Assembly (NCBI GenBank): GCA_023853785.1
Contig: JAJIRX010000763.1
Span: forward strand, 1-25,399
Source: Psilocybe azurescens
Taxonomy: Eukaryota; Basidiomycota; Agaricomycetes; Agaricales; Agrocybaceae
DNA: 25,399 nt
Direction of reading: 5' to 3'
Below the pieces are notes generated by a model. It saw only the letters and a program-made list of their open reading frames with translations. It had not been told where the DNA came from and made no database searches. Positions within the stretch are counted from its first letter, which is position 1. Every line of letters starts with the position of its first letter. Shown piece after piece: positions 1 to 8,758 of the stretch. Made by a program: the position numbers and the translations under genes.

Positions 1-2288
1 GAGGCTTTGCCCGGCATTAACGAGTTCTTTTATTTTTTACCTGAATTTGCAATAAAATATATCATAATAATTGTTATTATATTATTAATAATCATGATTC
101 ATGATAATTTAATCACATGTCAGCCAGTTACTGGTTACTTGCAGCAAATTCACATGACATTAGCAAGATCAAGTGGATTCATGTGAGTTGTTGAATCTGT
201 TAGCCTAGAATCAAACAAGACATCAAATTTATCTAAAGAGAACAAGTCAGGTGATCAACTGAGGAGTTGAACAAGGAATAGTCATAGGTGCATCTGAAAA
301 TCACAATTACTTTGGTGGGATATATTTATGAATCTTACATCTTTACTAAAGATAAAAATTAATAAGTGAAAAGTAATTTTAAGAGGAATTAACAAAAGTG
401 ATGTAAATAATTGGTATGCATAAGAGAAAGAGTCAAACTCCAAATCACTGAAGAACAAGATTTGAAGCGCACATAAAGTTTATCAGATGGGCATGCAAAA
501 CTGTTGTGAATAATGAGGATCAAATTCTTTAGTAAGCTTAGTTTTTTTCTTTTTGCTCAACTGATATATCCTTGTTCTAATACTGCTTCAAATTCAAACA
601 AATCTATATGTTTAATGTCTTCTACTGAGCAAGAGAATACTCAGACTAAAGATAAGAGTTTCATTATGCAATAATCAGATTCTATTGAATAGTAACTCAT
701 ATTTTGCAGCATTGGCTGCTTTGTTGTCTCAATACACACAGTGTTGTCATTGACCCAGTCAGACCTGGTCAGTCAATGGGTCAGTCAAAAAGAGAAGTCA
801 ATATTTTGGGTCAGACCCAGTCAATAAAATTTGTGGGATATTGTATGTGACCCTGAAGTTGGCCATTTCAAGTTGCACATAAAATAGCACCAGAGTGAGA
901 GGTCCTGAGGTAATAAAAAAAAATCCTGGCTGGTACAAATATGTCTCAAGGTATTCAGTTTGAAGTTTCATAATTTTAGTCCATTGAAAAAGTCCTCAGT
1001 GAATATTTTCATCCTGATGACCTAAAATGACACTTGACAGAGAACTTGGCCAGCCCTGATTTCAATTCAAATCTTGTTTGGTTCATTACATTTTGAACTG
1101 ATATCTTAAAATAGAACACTGACAATTTTGGTCTTGTAGAATAATATACCTGTATCTCAGGTGATAAAGAACAGAAAATCTGAAACTTGGTGATTCATAT
1201 TAGCTTAATATTCTAATAAATTTCTCTGACTTTTGTTAATTTTAACTTGGATTTGACTATGTTATTCTTTCTGATCTCTGTGTAGAGGAAATATGGTGTT
1301 TTTAGCAATACCTGCCTATAGCTCAAGCAAATTTACAAATAAAATTTGTGCCAGTGCTGTATACAAGACAGAATGGTCTACCCATAATTAACTGACCAGA
1401 ATCTTTGAAGCCCTATTAATTATCACCTCAAAATTGCCTAGTTGCAAAATGTAGGTGAGATCTGTTGTTTGAGAATGAAGTGCTGGATGGTCAGATATTT
1501 TCAGACAAATTTTTAGTGATGCCAGGAATATTTCATAATTCCATGACTGAGCCATCATTGTCAGAGTGTTTATACCTAATTTTTGGTGAGGGGATTGGTG
1601 ATTCTGGCTCTGAGTGGGTGGCTATTTTGGGGTGTCACTTTTGAACAAGGAAACAGTGACATATGTATGACAAAACTAAGGCAGTCCTTGCCTCATAACC
1701 ATAATTCAAGCCACAATTTCAATTTTATTCTTAGCCAAAGCTATAGAGCTAATAAAATACTATCTAACAGTACCAAGTTTGATGAATTTCATCCACTAGA
1801 TGATACTCCAGGAAATAATTGGCCAAGTTCAGGGTTGGGTATGGTACCAGCTATGGGTTACCAAAGCAAGGAACAATAAGAATGAGTAAATTAATAATCA
1901 AGGGTCTGTGGTACCAACTGAATAAGCAGGCTAAAAGTTGCATTTAGACTAAGAATGATCTAATCAAAATATAGTGGTGGCGTGACTTTGACCCCTTGAC
2001 CTTTATTGATCTGACTGATTGACTTGACCCAAATTATTGACCAAGTCAATCAGGTCAAGACAACACTGAATACAGAGAATGTCAAACCACTTGGAACTTT
2101 GGCAGGTCAGTCAGGTTCTCTTAGTGTATTCCCATCATACTCACAGACAGCTGATGTACCCTCACACACTGCAAGCTCTGCTGACACCATCACCATCTCT
2201 CATCTTCCTGTGATTGTAGTCTCCATTGCCACAGCAGCTGTCTACTTACAAAAGTATCAGGCAGATTATTGATTGGATTTGTCATTGG
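1..2288. other. AT-rich, CpG-depleted non-coding block
   Basis: I see no convincing gene here. The only open frames are short, lack recognisable domains and lack paired splice sites; the longest is 98 codons at 1583-1879. By eye only two CpG dinucleotides lie between about positions 22 and 2390 (near 467 and 1981), while the genes further right are CpG-rich. Clusters of TTGACC/GGTCA motifs lie at about 749-830 and 1985-2070. The combination suggests an old methylated and deaminated transposable element, but I cannot assign a family. Confidence 0.6.
749..2070. mobile_element. Possible decayed element bounded by GGTCA/TGACC clusters
   Basis: At 749-830 the motifs TTGACC, TGGGTCA and GGTCAGTCAA recur several times. 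At 1985-2070 a second cluster carries TTGACC, TTGACTTGACCC and CAGGTCAAG in largely inverted orientation. An inverted pair of motif clusters about 1.3 kb apart is what subterminal repeats of a DNA transposon look like. The similarity is imperfect, I see no clean target-site duplication, and no transposase is recognisable inside. This is a structural suspicion only. Confidence 0.3.
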
Positions 2289-2683
2289 TAGGGAACTGCA
2301 CAGGTACCCATAGATTTTCATGGGTTTTTATGTAATTAGCTTGTAGAGATAAATTTTACCTTTTTTGCAAATTTTTGTGCAAATTAGTGCGGAATCAAGT
2401 GAGCTACACGCCTACCAAGTTTGAGCCAAAAGTAACGCAAACTGATGCTGTGACATCACGATTTCTGAGCTGCGATCACCTAATTTGGCATACCCGCCAT
2501 CAATGTTGAGCTTATTGCATGACCAGCACTGGACCTAAGTGCCCCAAACTTGTAGAGGCATAACTTTGTGAGTTCTCAACTGATTTGCATGAAATAAATT
2601 GTAAAAATTAGATAAAATTTGTGTCTATTTGATTAACATTAAAAACCTGTCATTTACTCGTGTGTAACCCGTGCAGTCCCCTA
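2289..2683. mobile_element. MITE-like element with about 20-bp terminal inverted repeats
   Basis: The left end reads TAGGGAACTGCACAGGTAC. The reverse complement of the right end reads TAGGGGACTGCACGGGTTAC, so the termini match over about 20 positions with few mismatches. The element is about 395 bp and has no coding capacity, as expected for a non-autonomous DNA transposon. TA lies at both edges and could be part of the termini or a TA target duplication; I see no longer duplication. The family is not identifiable from the sequence alone. Confidence 0.55.
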
Positions 2684-3195
2684 ACTACTAAACTACAGTA
2701 AAGCTGAAAAGCTAAGCATATACACTATGTAAGACTACATACCAACACAATTAACAACAAACCAAAAGAAAGATCATGCAGAAAAACAAGTAAATATACC
2801 CCAAGGACAATGGGGAGGCAGCAATGATACTATCACTAACCCCGTGTTTGAAAGGGGGCCCAGTGTTTGTAAACCAACACTTTTCATTTATAACTTTACA
2901 ACCGCTGCTCCGTTAAATTTGATTTTTGGCACTCTCATAGAGACAGCTTATATGCACATTAATTTGAATTTTTCATATTTTTATATTCAATATAAGGGCC
3001 AAGATATTGAAATGAATGTGCCAAAAAGTGTAATATCAGGCTCTGACATTGCAAAATGGCTTTTTCTTCTCCATTTTTTGTATTGTGCATAACAGGTCAT
3101 TTATTATCTTTCTTATAATTTTTTGAAGCCATAAAGTGTGAGGAAGGATGGTAAAAATACAGGTGTGACAAGACACTGAAATAGTCAATAAAGAT

Positions 3196-3242
3196 TTTAA
3201 ACTCCGACACGCGATACGTTTAGGCTTCCCTCGGAGTTTAAA
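3196..3242. repeat. Perfect 12-bp stem hairpin
   Basis: TTTAAACTCCGA at 3196-3207 is exactly the reverse complement of TCGGAGTTTAAA at 3231-3242, with a 23-nt loop. It lies in gene-free sequence. It could be an intra-element palindrome or the junction of two inverted element ends; no adjacent gene suggests a terminator. Confidence 0.6.
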
Positions 3243-3746
3243 TATTCATTACGATTCATGTTGATGATTGCGGTTGTACGTGACCCGTGCGTGACAACTA
3301 TTCCAAACACTAGGTCCCTTTCTTTCCCGATTCCTCTCCTTCAACGTCAAATCTTAGAAATAAAAAAACATATTATTGTAGCTGAAACGCTAAGCTTTAC
3401 AATGGTAAAATTTTATAAAAATTAGTGCAGAAATCGAAATATATGCTTTGGTCTTTAAAATTTTACAAACACTGGGTTAGCGATAGTATGGAAAGGAAAG
3501 AGAAGGAAAGAAAGGGATTTTCCCACAGGCATTGCTATAGCCCCGTGCCACAAAAGAAACACGGAAGTAACCGAGCGAACAAAGTGCGAATATCACGTGC
3601 AAAGTATAACCAAAAGGGTGAGCTTATAATTACGATGACATGTTTTAAATTACGAATTCACGTGATTACGCTATGTCACATCACGTTGTTGAAGATCACG
3701 TTGGCGATCACAGGAGTTGTGACGCCATTGAATCCTGAGTTAAAGA

Positions 3747-3775
3747 ACGAGTCTTTACTTACGTAAAGAACTCGT
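3747..3775. repeat. Junction hairpin abutting tandem unit A
   Basis: ACGAGT-CTTTAC at 3747-3758 pairs with GTAAAG at 3763-3768 and ACTCGT at 3770-3775, with one bulged base and a 4-nt loop. The hairpin ends exactly where homology to the other tandem units begins (3776). It may be the end of whatever inserted element replaced the NOP9 fragment that would be expected upstream of unit A. Confidence 0.5.
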
Positions 3776-4327
3776 AACCACCACGGGTCGCGAGTCCGCG
3801 GTGAGCGACAACGAAGTCTAGAATCGAGCTTTGGTTCTCCACAGATCATTTCCCTATTTTATTATGTCTCCTTTACCATATGTGACTCCTGACTGACATA
3901 GTAGTAGAGTTTCAAACGTTTAGAAATGACTTCAGACTACATTCCTGATGATCGTGAACGTGAATTGGTGGGCCAACTTCGAGACTCTAACTGTTACTCT
4001 GACATGACCCTCTTCCTTCCAGAAATCAATCACAAACGCTCAGAGCTCAAATCAGGATTGTCAAAGAATTTCTGACCTTACACGGCCTTGCAGAGCCAGT
4101 AGCCTTTCCACCTGCTTGAATGTCACTAGCACTGGATACAGCACTTCGACTATTTGTGGAACAACGTGTATACCATTTGTTAAACTAATCACACAACCAG
4201 AGGACAGCTGGCAGATCCTAGTATGGATATCCTAGGACAAGTTCGAACGAAGAACAACCACCGCCTCTTTACAAGCTATCATATAAAACTTGTATCAGCG
4301 CTCTGCAGATGTTATCCGAACGCAAAC
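3776..4327 (+). promoter_or_regulatory. Upstream region of membrane gene copy A, with possible leader exon
   Basis: This stretch is conserved in copies B (8124-8758) and C (14005-14573). It contains an ATG at about 3926 followed by about 14 codons. Next comes an intron-like segment starting GTGGGCC, with a CTAAC branch-like motif and an acceptor CTTCCTTCCAG. The downstream frame closes quickly in all copies, so this may be a 5' leader intron or a short upstream ORF rather than part of the protein. No reliable TATA element is assigned. Confidence 0.35.
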
Positions 4328-6652
4328 ATGATCATCTTCTCGATTTTGCTCTACTACGCGTCTCAATCTACCATCCATGCTAGCCCCATTGCTTCTGTTT
4401 CTCTTCCCATTCCAATTGACGTTCGAGACTTGCCATCCGCGTCGATTACCGATGACGCGCCCTGCAGTTGCCCACAACTTCGCTCGACATAGGACATTCT
4501 ATGGAGCTGTTTGGCGACAATCTTTGCCTGTATATGGGTTTCCGTCCATCCAAACTCGCCAGGTCCACAGGATGGAAGGATGCGTATCATTCTAACTCGT
4601 GTGGAGCTCACGATATGGGCTATGTTGACTCCGGAAATGATTATCTGCTGGGCGTTCAGGCAGTGGGTAGGTGCACGTCATTTGGCGGCAAAATTCAAAG
4701 GTGTGTTCTAGTGCTCTCAGTAAAGGTTTAAATAAATAAAAATTGTGGGATATATGCTCTTGCAGAATTCGAATGGTCGAACGTTCATGGACATTTCCTG
4801 CAAATGGGTGGATTTATGTTAGTGGATGGAGATGTGGACAGAGAAATTCTAGACCCGTACGCGTTCCACAATTTACTTCAAGAAGGAAAAATACGATTCC
4901 CAGCGTGTCTGAAGACGAGATTAACGCACTCAGTAAAGGCGATGGCTTCTCGAAGTTGATTGTCGTTGGCCAAATGTCGTGGTTCATTGCTCAATGCATC
5001 TCAGGTACTGTACAAGGGTTGGTGATCACTGAGCTGGAGCTCGTCACCGTCGCATTCGCGTTCCTTAACGCATTAATGTACTTCTTATGGTGGAACAAGC
5101 CTTTGGATTCAAGTTTCATTGTCCGGGTGCCCATTTGCAGCGATCTGGTCCCCATTGCTCTTCCACCTTTGTATGAACATGATGGTTATAAGGCCACCAT
5201 ATTCTCCCCACTCCCCGCCATTCACCATACAATGTGAGATTTACAACGTTGTTTTACTTAATTTCTTTTTAACACTCACACCTTTTAGCATTGGTCCATC
5301 CCCAAAACTACACTCCTCGGACATCAGATGTATCGGTTGATATACATGAAGTGGAGCCCTCACTGGATGGCTTAAATTTGCACTCTATATCGCAAGACAG
5401 GAGCTCCAATGGTGAGCTCTGTCCCATATTTTTGCCTATTCCGTACTGACACTGACTCCATGCAGCTTTGCAGCACAGCACAGAGCAATGTCAGAGAGTA
5501 GACTCCGATAACTCGGTAGACGTCCATCATTCAGACACTGAACACTCTAGTAGAGCGCCTTGTGAGCTTCTTTCTATTGAGCCGGAACCGGAATATTCAT
5601 TAGTCCAAACCACCCATAATGTTTATAACATCCCAGACATTTCAGCTTCAGTGATTCACCAAAACCATGTCTCAAAGGGATCAGATGCATCGGCTGATAA
5701 GGGTACAACCGATTCTTCACTGGATGACCTAGATCCGTACTCTACACCGCCAAGATAGGAGTTCCAATAGTAAGGTGTTTCCATAAATTTAACAATTCGC
5801 TCATCGACTCTGACCCTATTTAGTTTTAGAGGACCGGGTTACCGAGCAATTTGAGATAGGGGACTCGCATCACTCGGTAGACAATCACGATTCCGAAACT
5901 GGATGCTCCAATATGATAGGCTACGAACCGTCTATCGATCTGGGACACGGAAGATGCAGTAGTCTAAATCACACATCTCCCGGTATGTTAGTAGTTTTCA
6001 AGTGTCGAGCTACTAGGCATTTATAATATTCTACTTTTACAGCAGCTGTTGGGAATCAACCTGTGGTACACATTCTCAAAAGCCGCACTATCTTCAGATC
6101 TTTATGTACTCCGTGGTATCTTCTATATGGTATCGTCAAGCGCATCATACGACAGATACGTTACATGCATCATGGCTATTCCGAATTACATGATAATTCA
6201 AAGGGCGTCCCCACATTCTACGCCTTCACGCCAATCCACGGTGAACTAATGTTTCAAATAGTGGCGATAGCATGCATTGGGGCAGTATTTGGGGCTATTC
6301 ATTGTGCTGGATGGGATCTCATATTTCCATCACGCTCGCAGAGATGCTCATCTGGCGTATCCGCAGTGCCTTCATTTTCGCCTACCCTTCCATTGTTGGC
6401 CTTATCACGCTCATAATAATCAGGTGCATTAAAGCGTTTTTCAGATCTCCAGGTCATCTTGTTCAAAATAACAAAGGGAAAAGTATGACGAATGCCATAG
6501 TTCGCTACGTCATACCTAATTTATGGAAATGTCTTCCAATTTAATTGTTAGCAAGGATAATGCTGTTGATAGAAGCCTTTATAGCGCTTAGAGGTCTTCC
6601 CCAGGGCGCTGTCGTGCAGGTCGAATGGACATGTTTCTTGCCTCACATTTAA
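4328..6652 (+). pseudogene. Multi-pass membrane protein, tandem copy A (disrupted)
   Basis: The product resembles a fungal multi-pass membrane protein family that I associate with Agaricomycetes; its biochemical function is unknown to me. The start at 4328 opens a hydrophobic signal-like segment (MIIFSILLYY). It is followed by a short loop with CSC, then the family block with VSVHPN and a transmembrane helix (CWAFRQWVGARH). Intron 1 is 4701-4765. Exon 2 holds HGHFLQMGGFML, the LSKGDG region, two further helices and the motif FLWWNKPLD. A Ser/Asp-rich linker precedes three C-terminal helices (AIHCAGW, LIWRI, IYLLARI) and a tail ending FLPHI-stop at 6652. The copy is broken: TAG at 4490-4492 where B and C have the Trp codon of STWDILW; a 1-nt deletion near 4900; a +1 shift near 5750; a +2 insertion near 6335 (CACGCTCGCAG against CACGCGCAG); and TAA at 6542-6544 instead of Tyr. 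It is a dead copy of the same gene as 8759-12866 and 14574-16934. Confidence 0.75.
5290..5990 (+). repeat. Internal exon-pair duplication in membrane gene copy A
   Basis: The Ser/Asp-rich linker is built from two successive exon pairs with a period of about 355 bp. The first exon of each pair shares SD(V/A)S, SLD(G/D)L and a QD(R)SSN-like end. The second shares TEQ, DS..SVD.H.S(D/E)T and an EP.I segment. Both halves are also present in copies B (about 9687-10415) and C (15534-16269), so the duplication predates the gene triplication. Similarity is visible at both DNA and protein level. Confidence 0.65.
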
Positions 6653-6982
6653 CGACCAATAATAATATTGTTTTTCATTCATCTTTATGTTGTCGGAAAT
6701 GGATTCTAGCACTATTTTTCCGCAACTGTAAGCAAGCCTAGCTTACTTTAATCAATAATTTAATAGCAATTTTTGAAACCACGTACGGTCCTGATGCCTC
6801 CCTCTCTGCTATGCATCATTGGACTTGAAGCACACGGTGTACTAAATATCTCACCTGCGCCTATAAAATAAATACCTTACCAAATTGAGGCGCATTCTCG
6901 GTTTAAATCAGATTTTATATTGCCCAACTAGATAGACCTTCGTTAGGACCCCTATCAATACGAGACTAGGTGACTAGGACCC
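6653..6982. other. Intergenic region after membrane copy A
   Basis: This non-coding sequence is shared with 12867-13116 and 16935-17264. It lies between the + strand membrane gene stop and the - strand NOP9 3' end, so it is a convergent 3' region. It contains AT-rich stretches and an AATAAAT-like run near 6870 that could serve 3' processing, though none is diagnostic. Confidence 0.5.
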
Positions 6983-8123
6983 TCAATGACTCTTTTTATT
7001 CTTCTTATCATTCGGCCGGGCGCCAACCGAATAGCACCAAAAACCTGCTGGAGCTCCTTATTCCACGATGAGAGCGCAGCCAAGCTCATCTACGGATAAG
7101 GAACAAGTGAGAAGTAGGAATTCCCTTCGGGATTTTCATTAAGGCCTCATCCTGACGTTTAATGATTTTCATCAGCTTTGCAGCTTCTTTAATATCGAGT
7201 ATTATATTCATAAATACATAAATCTTTGGGCCTCTCGTTTTCCCTACCTCTCGGCTCTTTCTCACCCTCAGAGATTTTCATTCTCGCTTTTCATAAGCTC
7301 AAACCGTAATCTCTTTATTTTTGCTCCCTCCCACCGTCTCTCTTCCCTTTTTTTTCAGTCTTTGGTACAGCCACTTGGATTCCGATTCGGCTTTCCCACT
7401 TGGATTCCCATGCGCTCAGGCCTTTGGCGACCCACAATCTTCTCATTTCGCTTTCATGTTGCGCATCGCTGCATTTCGGCCGCCTCTCGCTATTTCGGTC
7501 GTTCACGTGACCCGACTTCAGGGTCCCTTCCGACCAGCCGCCAAAGCCATCCGCACCCACAAAAGATTCGTGTCCCACGAATATTTTGTTCTCTCTCTTT
7601 ATTCGGCTTCCCGTTCCCTTCCCTCCTGTGAAGGAATTCCTTTTGAATGCATAGTAACTTATCTTCATCTTCTTCACCCATCTTCTCTACTACCTTTTTA
7701 TTTTCAATGTTTTTCTTCTCCGGCCAAACAGCCAAAGGGACCTCGGTACATGAGCAGCAGCAGCAACATTAGAAGCAAACCCCCTTTCGTGATATTCTTC
7801 CCAAGCTTCTCATTGAACAGTGCGTCGATCTCATTCTCGGGACGCGATTTAAGTTTTCGGCTCTCAGTTGGCATGTCTTTCACGACAGCAGCCGGTTTTG
7901 TTTTTGTGGGCAAGCGACACTCAGGCGGTGCTGCGTTTTGCTTTTCCTGCCGCTTTTCCTGCCGCTTTGCTGGCTGCTCCTGCACTTTCTTCCTTTCTAA
8001 CTGGAGGTTCCTGCAATCTTCCGGCCGGTGCTCAACCAGATGAAGATGCAAATTCCTCGCGAAGAACTTGCCACAGAACGATGCGGCGAGCGCTTGTTCT
8101 TGGGATACCAACGATTTAGCGAT
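6983..8123 (-). pseudogene. NOP9 3'-exon fragment in tandem unit A, split by an insertion
   Basis: Read on the - strand, this matches the last exon of the full NOP9 gene at 17265-17798: [46 protein letters not shown] and the Lys-rich tail. The remainder ([12 protein letters not shown] tail, 6983-7061) is separated by the 596-bp insertion at 7062-7657. The Pumilio repeats are absent, so this is a duplicated 3' piece and not a functional NOP9. An open frame of 161 codons (8189-7704) starts at an ATG outside the NOP9-derived part and enters it without a stop. It could encode a small chimeric protein if transcribed. Confidence 0.8.
7062..7657. mobile_element. 596-bp insertion with CTTAT target-site duplication
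   Basis: CTTAT occurs at 7057-7061 and again at 7658-7662, flanking 596 bp that has no counterpart at the same site in unit C (CTCCCTATCTTCATC). This is the signature of an insertion with a 5-bp duplication. The ends (TCCACG...AGTAA) do not have TG...CA LTR termini or obvious inverted repeats. The interior is pyrimidine-rich on the + strand. Open frames crossing it (for example 7321-8043) are chance readings through the element and the antisense of NOP9. Confidence 0.6.
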
Positions 8124-8758
8124 AATTTGCTTACTCTTTTCTGAACCACTACGGTCGCGAGTCTGCGGCGAGCGACAAAATGTGTACAATCGAGCTTTGG
8201 TTCTCCACAGATCATTTTCCTTATTTTATTATGTCTCCTTTACCATATGTGACTCCCGACTGACTTAGTAGCAGGGTTTCAATCGTTCAGAAATGACTTC
8301 AGACTACATTCCTGATTATCGTGAACCAATTGGTGAGCCAATTCCGAGACTCTAACTATTACGCTGACACGACTCTCTTCCTTCCAGAAATCAACCACAA
8401 ACGCTCAGAGCTCAAGTAGGATTGTCAAAGTATTTCTGACCTTACACGGTCTTACAGAACCAGTAGCCTTTCCACCTGCTCGAATGTCACAGCACTGGAT
8501 ACAGCCTTTCCACTTGCTCGGTGTCACTAGCACTGAAACACCTGCTCGAATGTCACTAGCACTGGATACAGCCTTCCGACTATTTGTGGAACAACGTGTA
8601 TACCATTTGTTAGACTATTCACACAGCCAAAGGATAGCTGGCAGATCCTAGTATGGATATCCTAGGACGAAGTTTGAACGAAGAACAACCACTGCCTCTT
8701 TACAAGCTCTCATATAAAGCTTGTATCAGCATGGTGCAGATGTTATCCGGACGCAAAC
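8124..8758 (+). promoter_or_regulatory. Upstream region of membrane gene copy B
   Basis: This is homologous to 3776-4327 and 14005-14573. It again shows the leader ATG (near 8294), an intron-like segment and the pre-ATG sequence TTATCCGGACGCAAAC. It is longer because a block of about 36 bp is repeated at 8465-8575. No coding function is assigned. Confidence 0.4.
8465..8575. repeat. Local minisatellite expansion upstream of copy B
   Basis: Three imperfect copies of a unit of about 36 bp containing CC(A)CCTGCTCGAATGTCAC and GCACTGGATACAG lie in a row. Units A and C carry the equivalent sequence only once (about 4105-4140 and 14350-14385). The expansion is therefore specific to copy B and later than the tandem duplication. 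Confidence 0.65.

Larger units (their letters stand above)
2684..3775. other. Gene-free region with nested inverted repeats and hairpins
   Basis: No gene is evident. Inverted copies of the motif CAGTGTTTG occur near 2862-2870, 3302-3310 and 3469-3477. The motif ACTATC(A/G)CTAACCC, at about 2829-2842, recurs inverted at 3477-3487. This suggests one or two overlapping terminal-repeat elements (about 2829-3325 and/or 2829-3487), but the ends do not resolve. Short frames at 2844-3092 and 3425-3766 show no recognisable domain. The right edge meets the tandem array at 3776. Confidence 0.4.
3776..8123 (+). repeat. Tandem unit A (membrane gene plus NOP9 3' fragment)
   Basis: This is the first of three head-to-tail units. 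Homology with units B and C begins at 3776 (AACCACCACGG) and continues through the promoter, the membrane gene, the intergenic region and the NOP9 3' fragment to about 8123. Its length is 4.35 kb, or about 3.75 kb without the 596-bp insertion at 7062-7657. Its 5' edge lacks about 25 bp present in B and C and no NOP9 fragment precedes it, so the left boundary is truncated by unrelated DNA. Confidence 0.85.

Noticed and set aside
1583..1879. 98-codon frame in the AT-rich block
   Set aside because: It depends on a non-ATG start, is isolated, has no homologous motif and lies in CpG-depleted DNA; likely chance or an unrecognisable transposon relic.
2024..2272. 82-codon frame
   Set aside because: It reads through the TTGACC motif cluster with no domain and a repeat-driven N-terminus.
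7321..8043. 240-codon + strand open frame
   Set aside because: It spans the 596-bp insertion and the antisense of the NOP9 3' fragment. It has no domain, and its composition is a shadow of the NOP9 coding strand.
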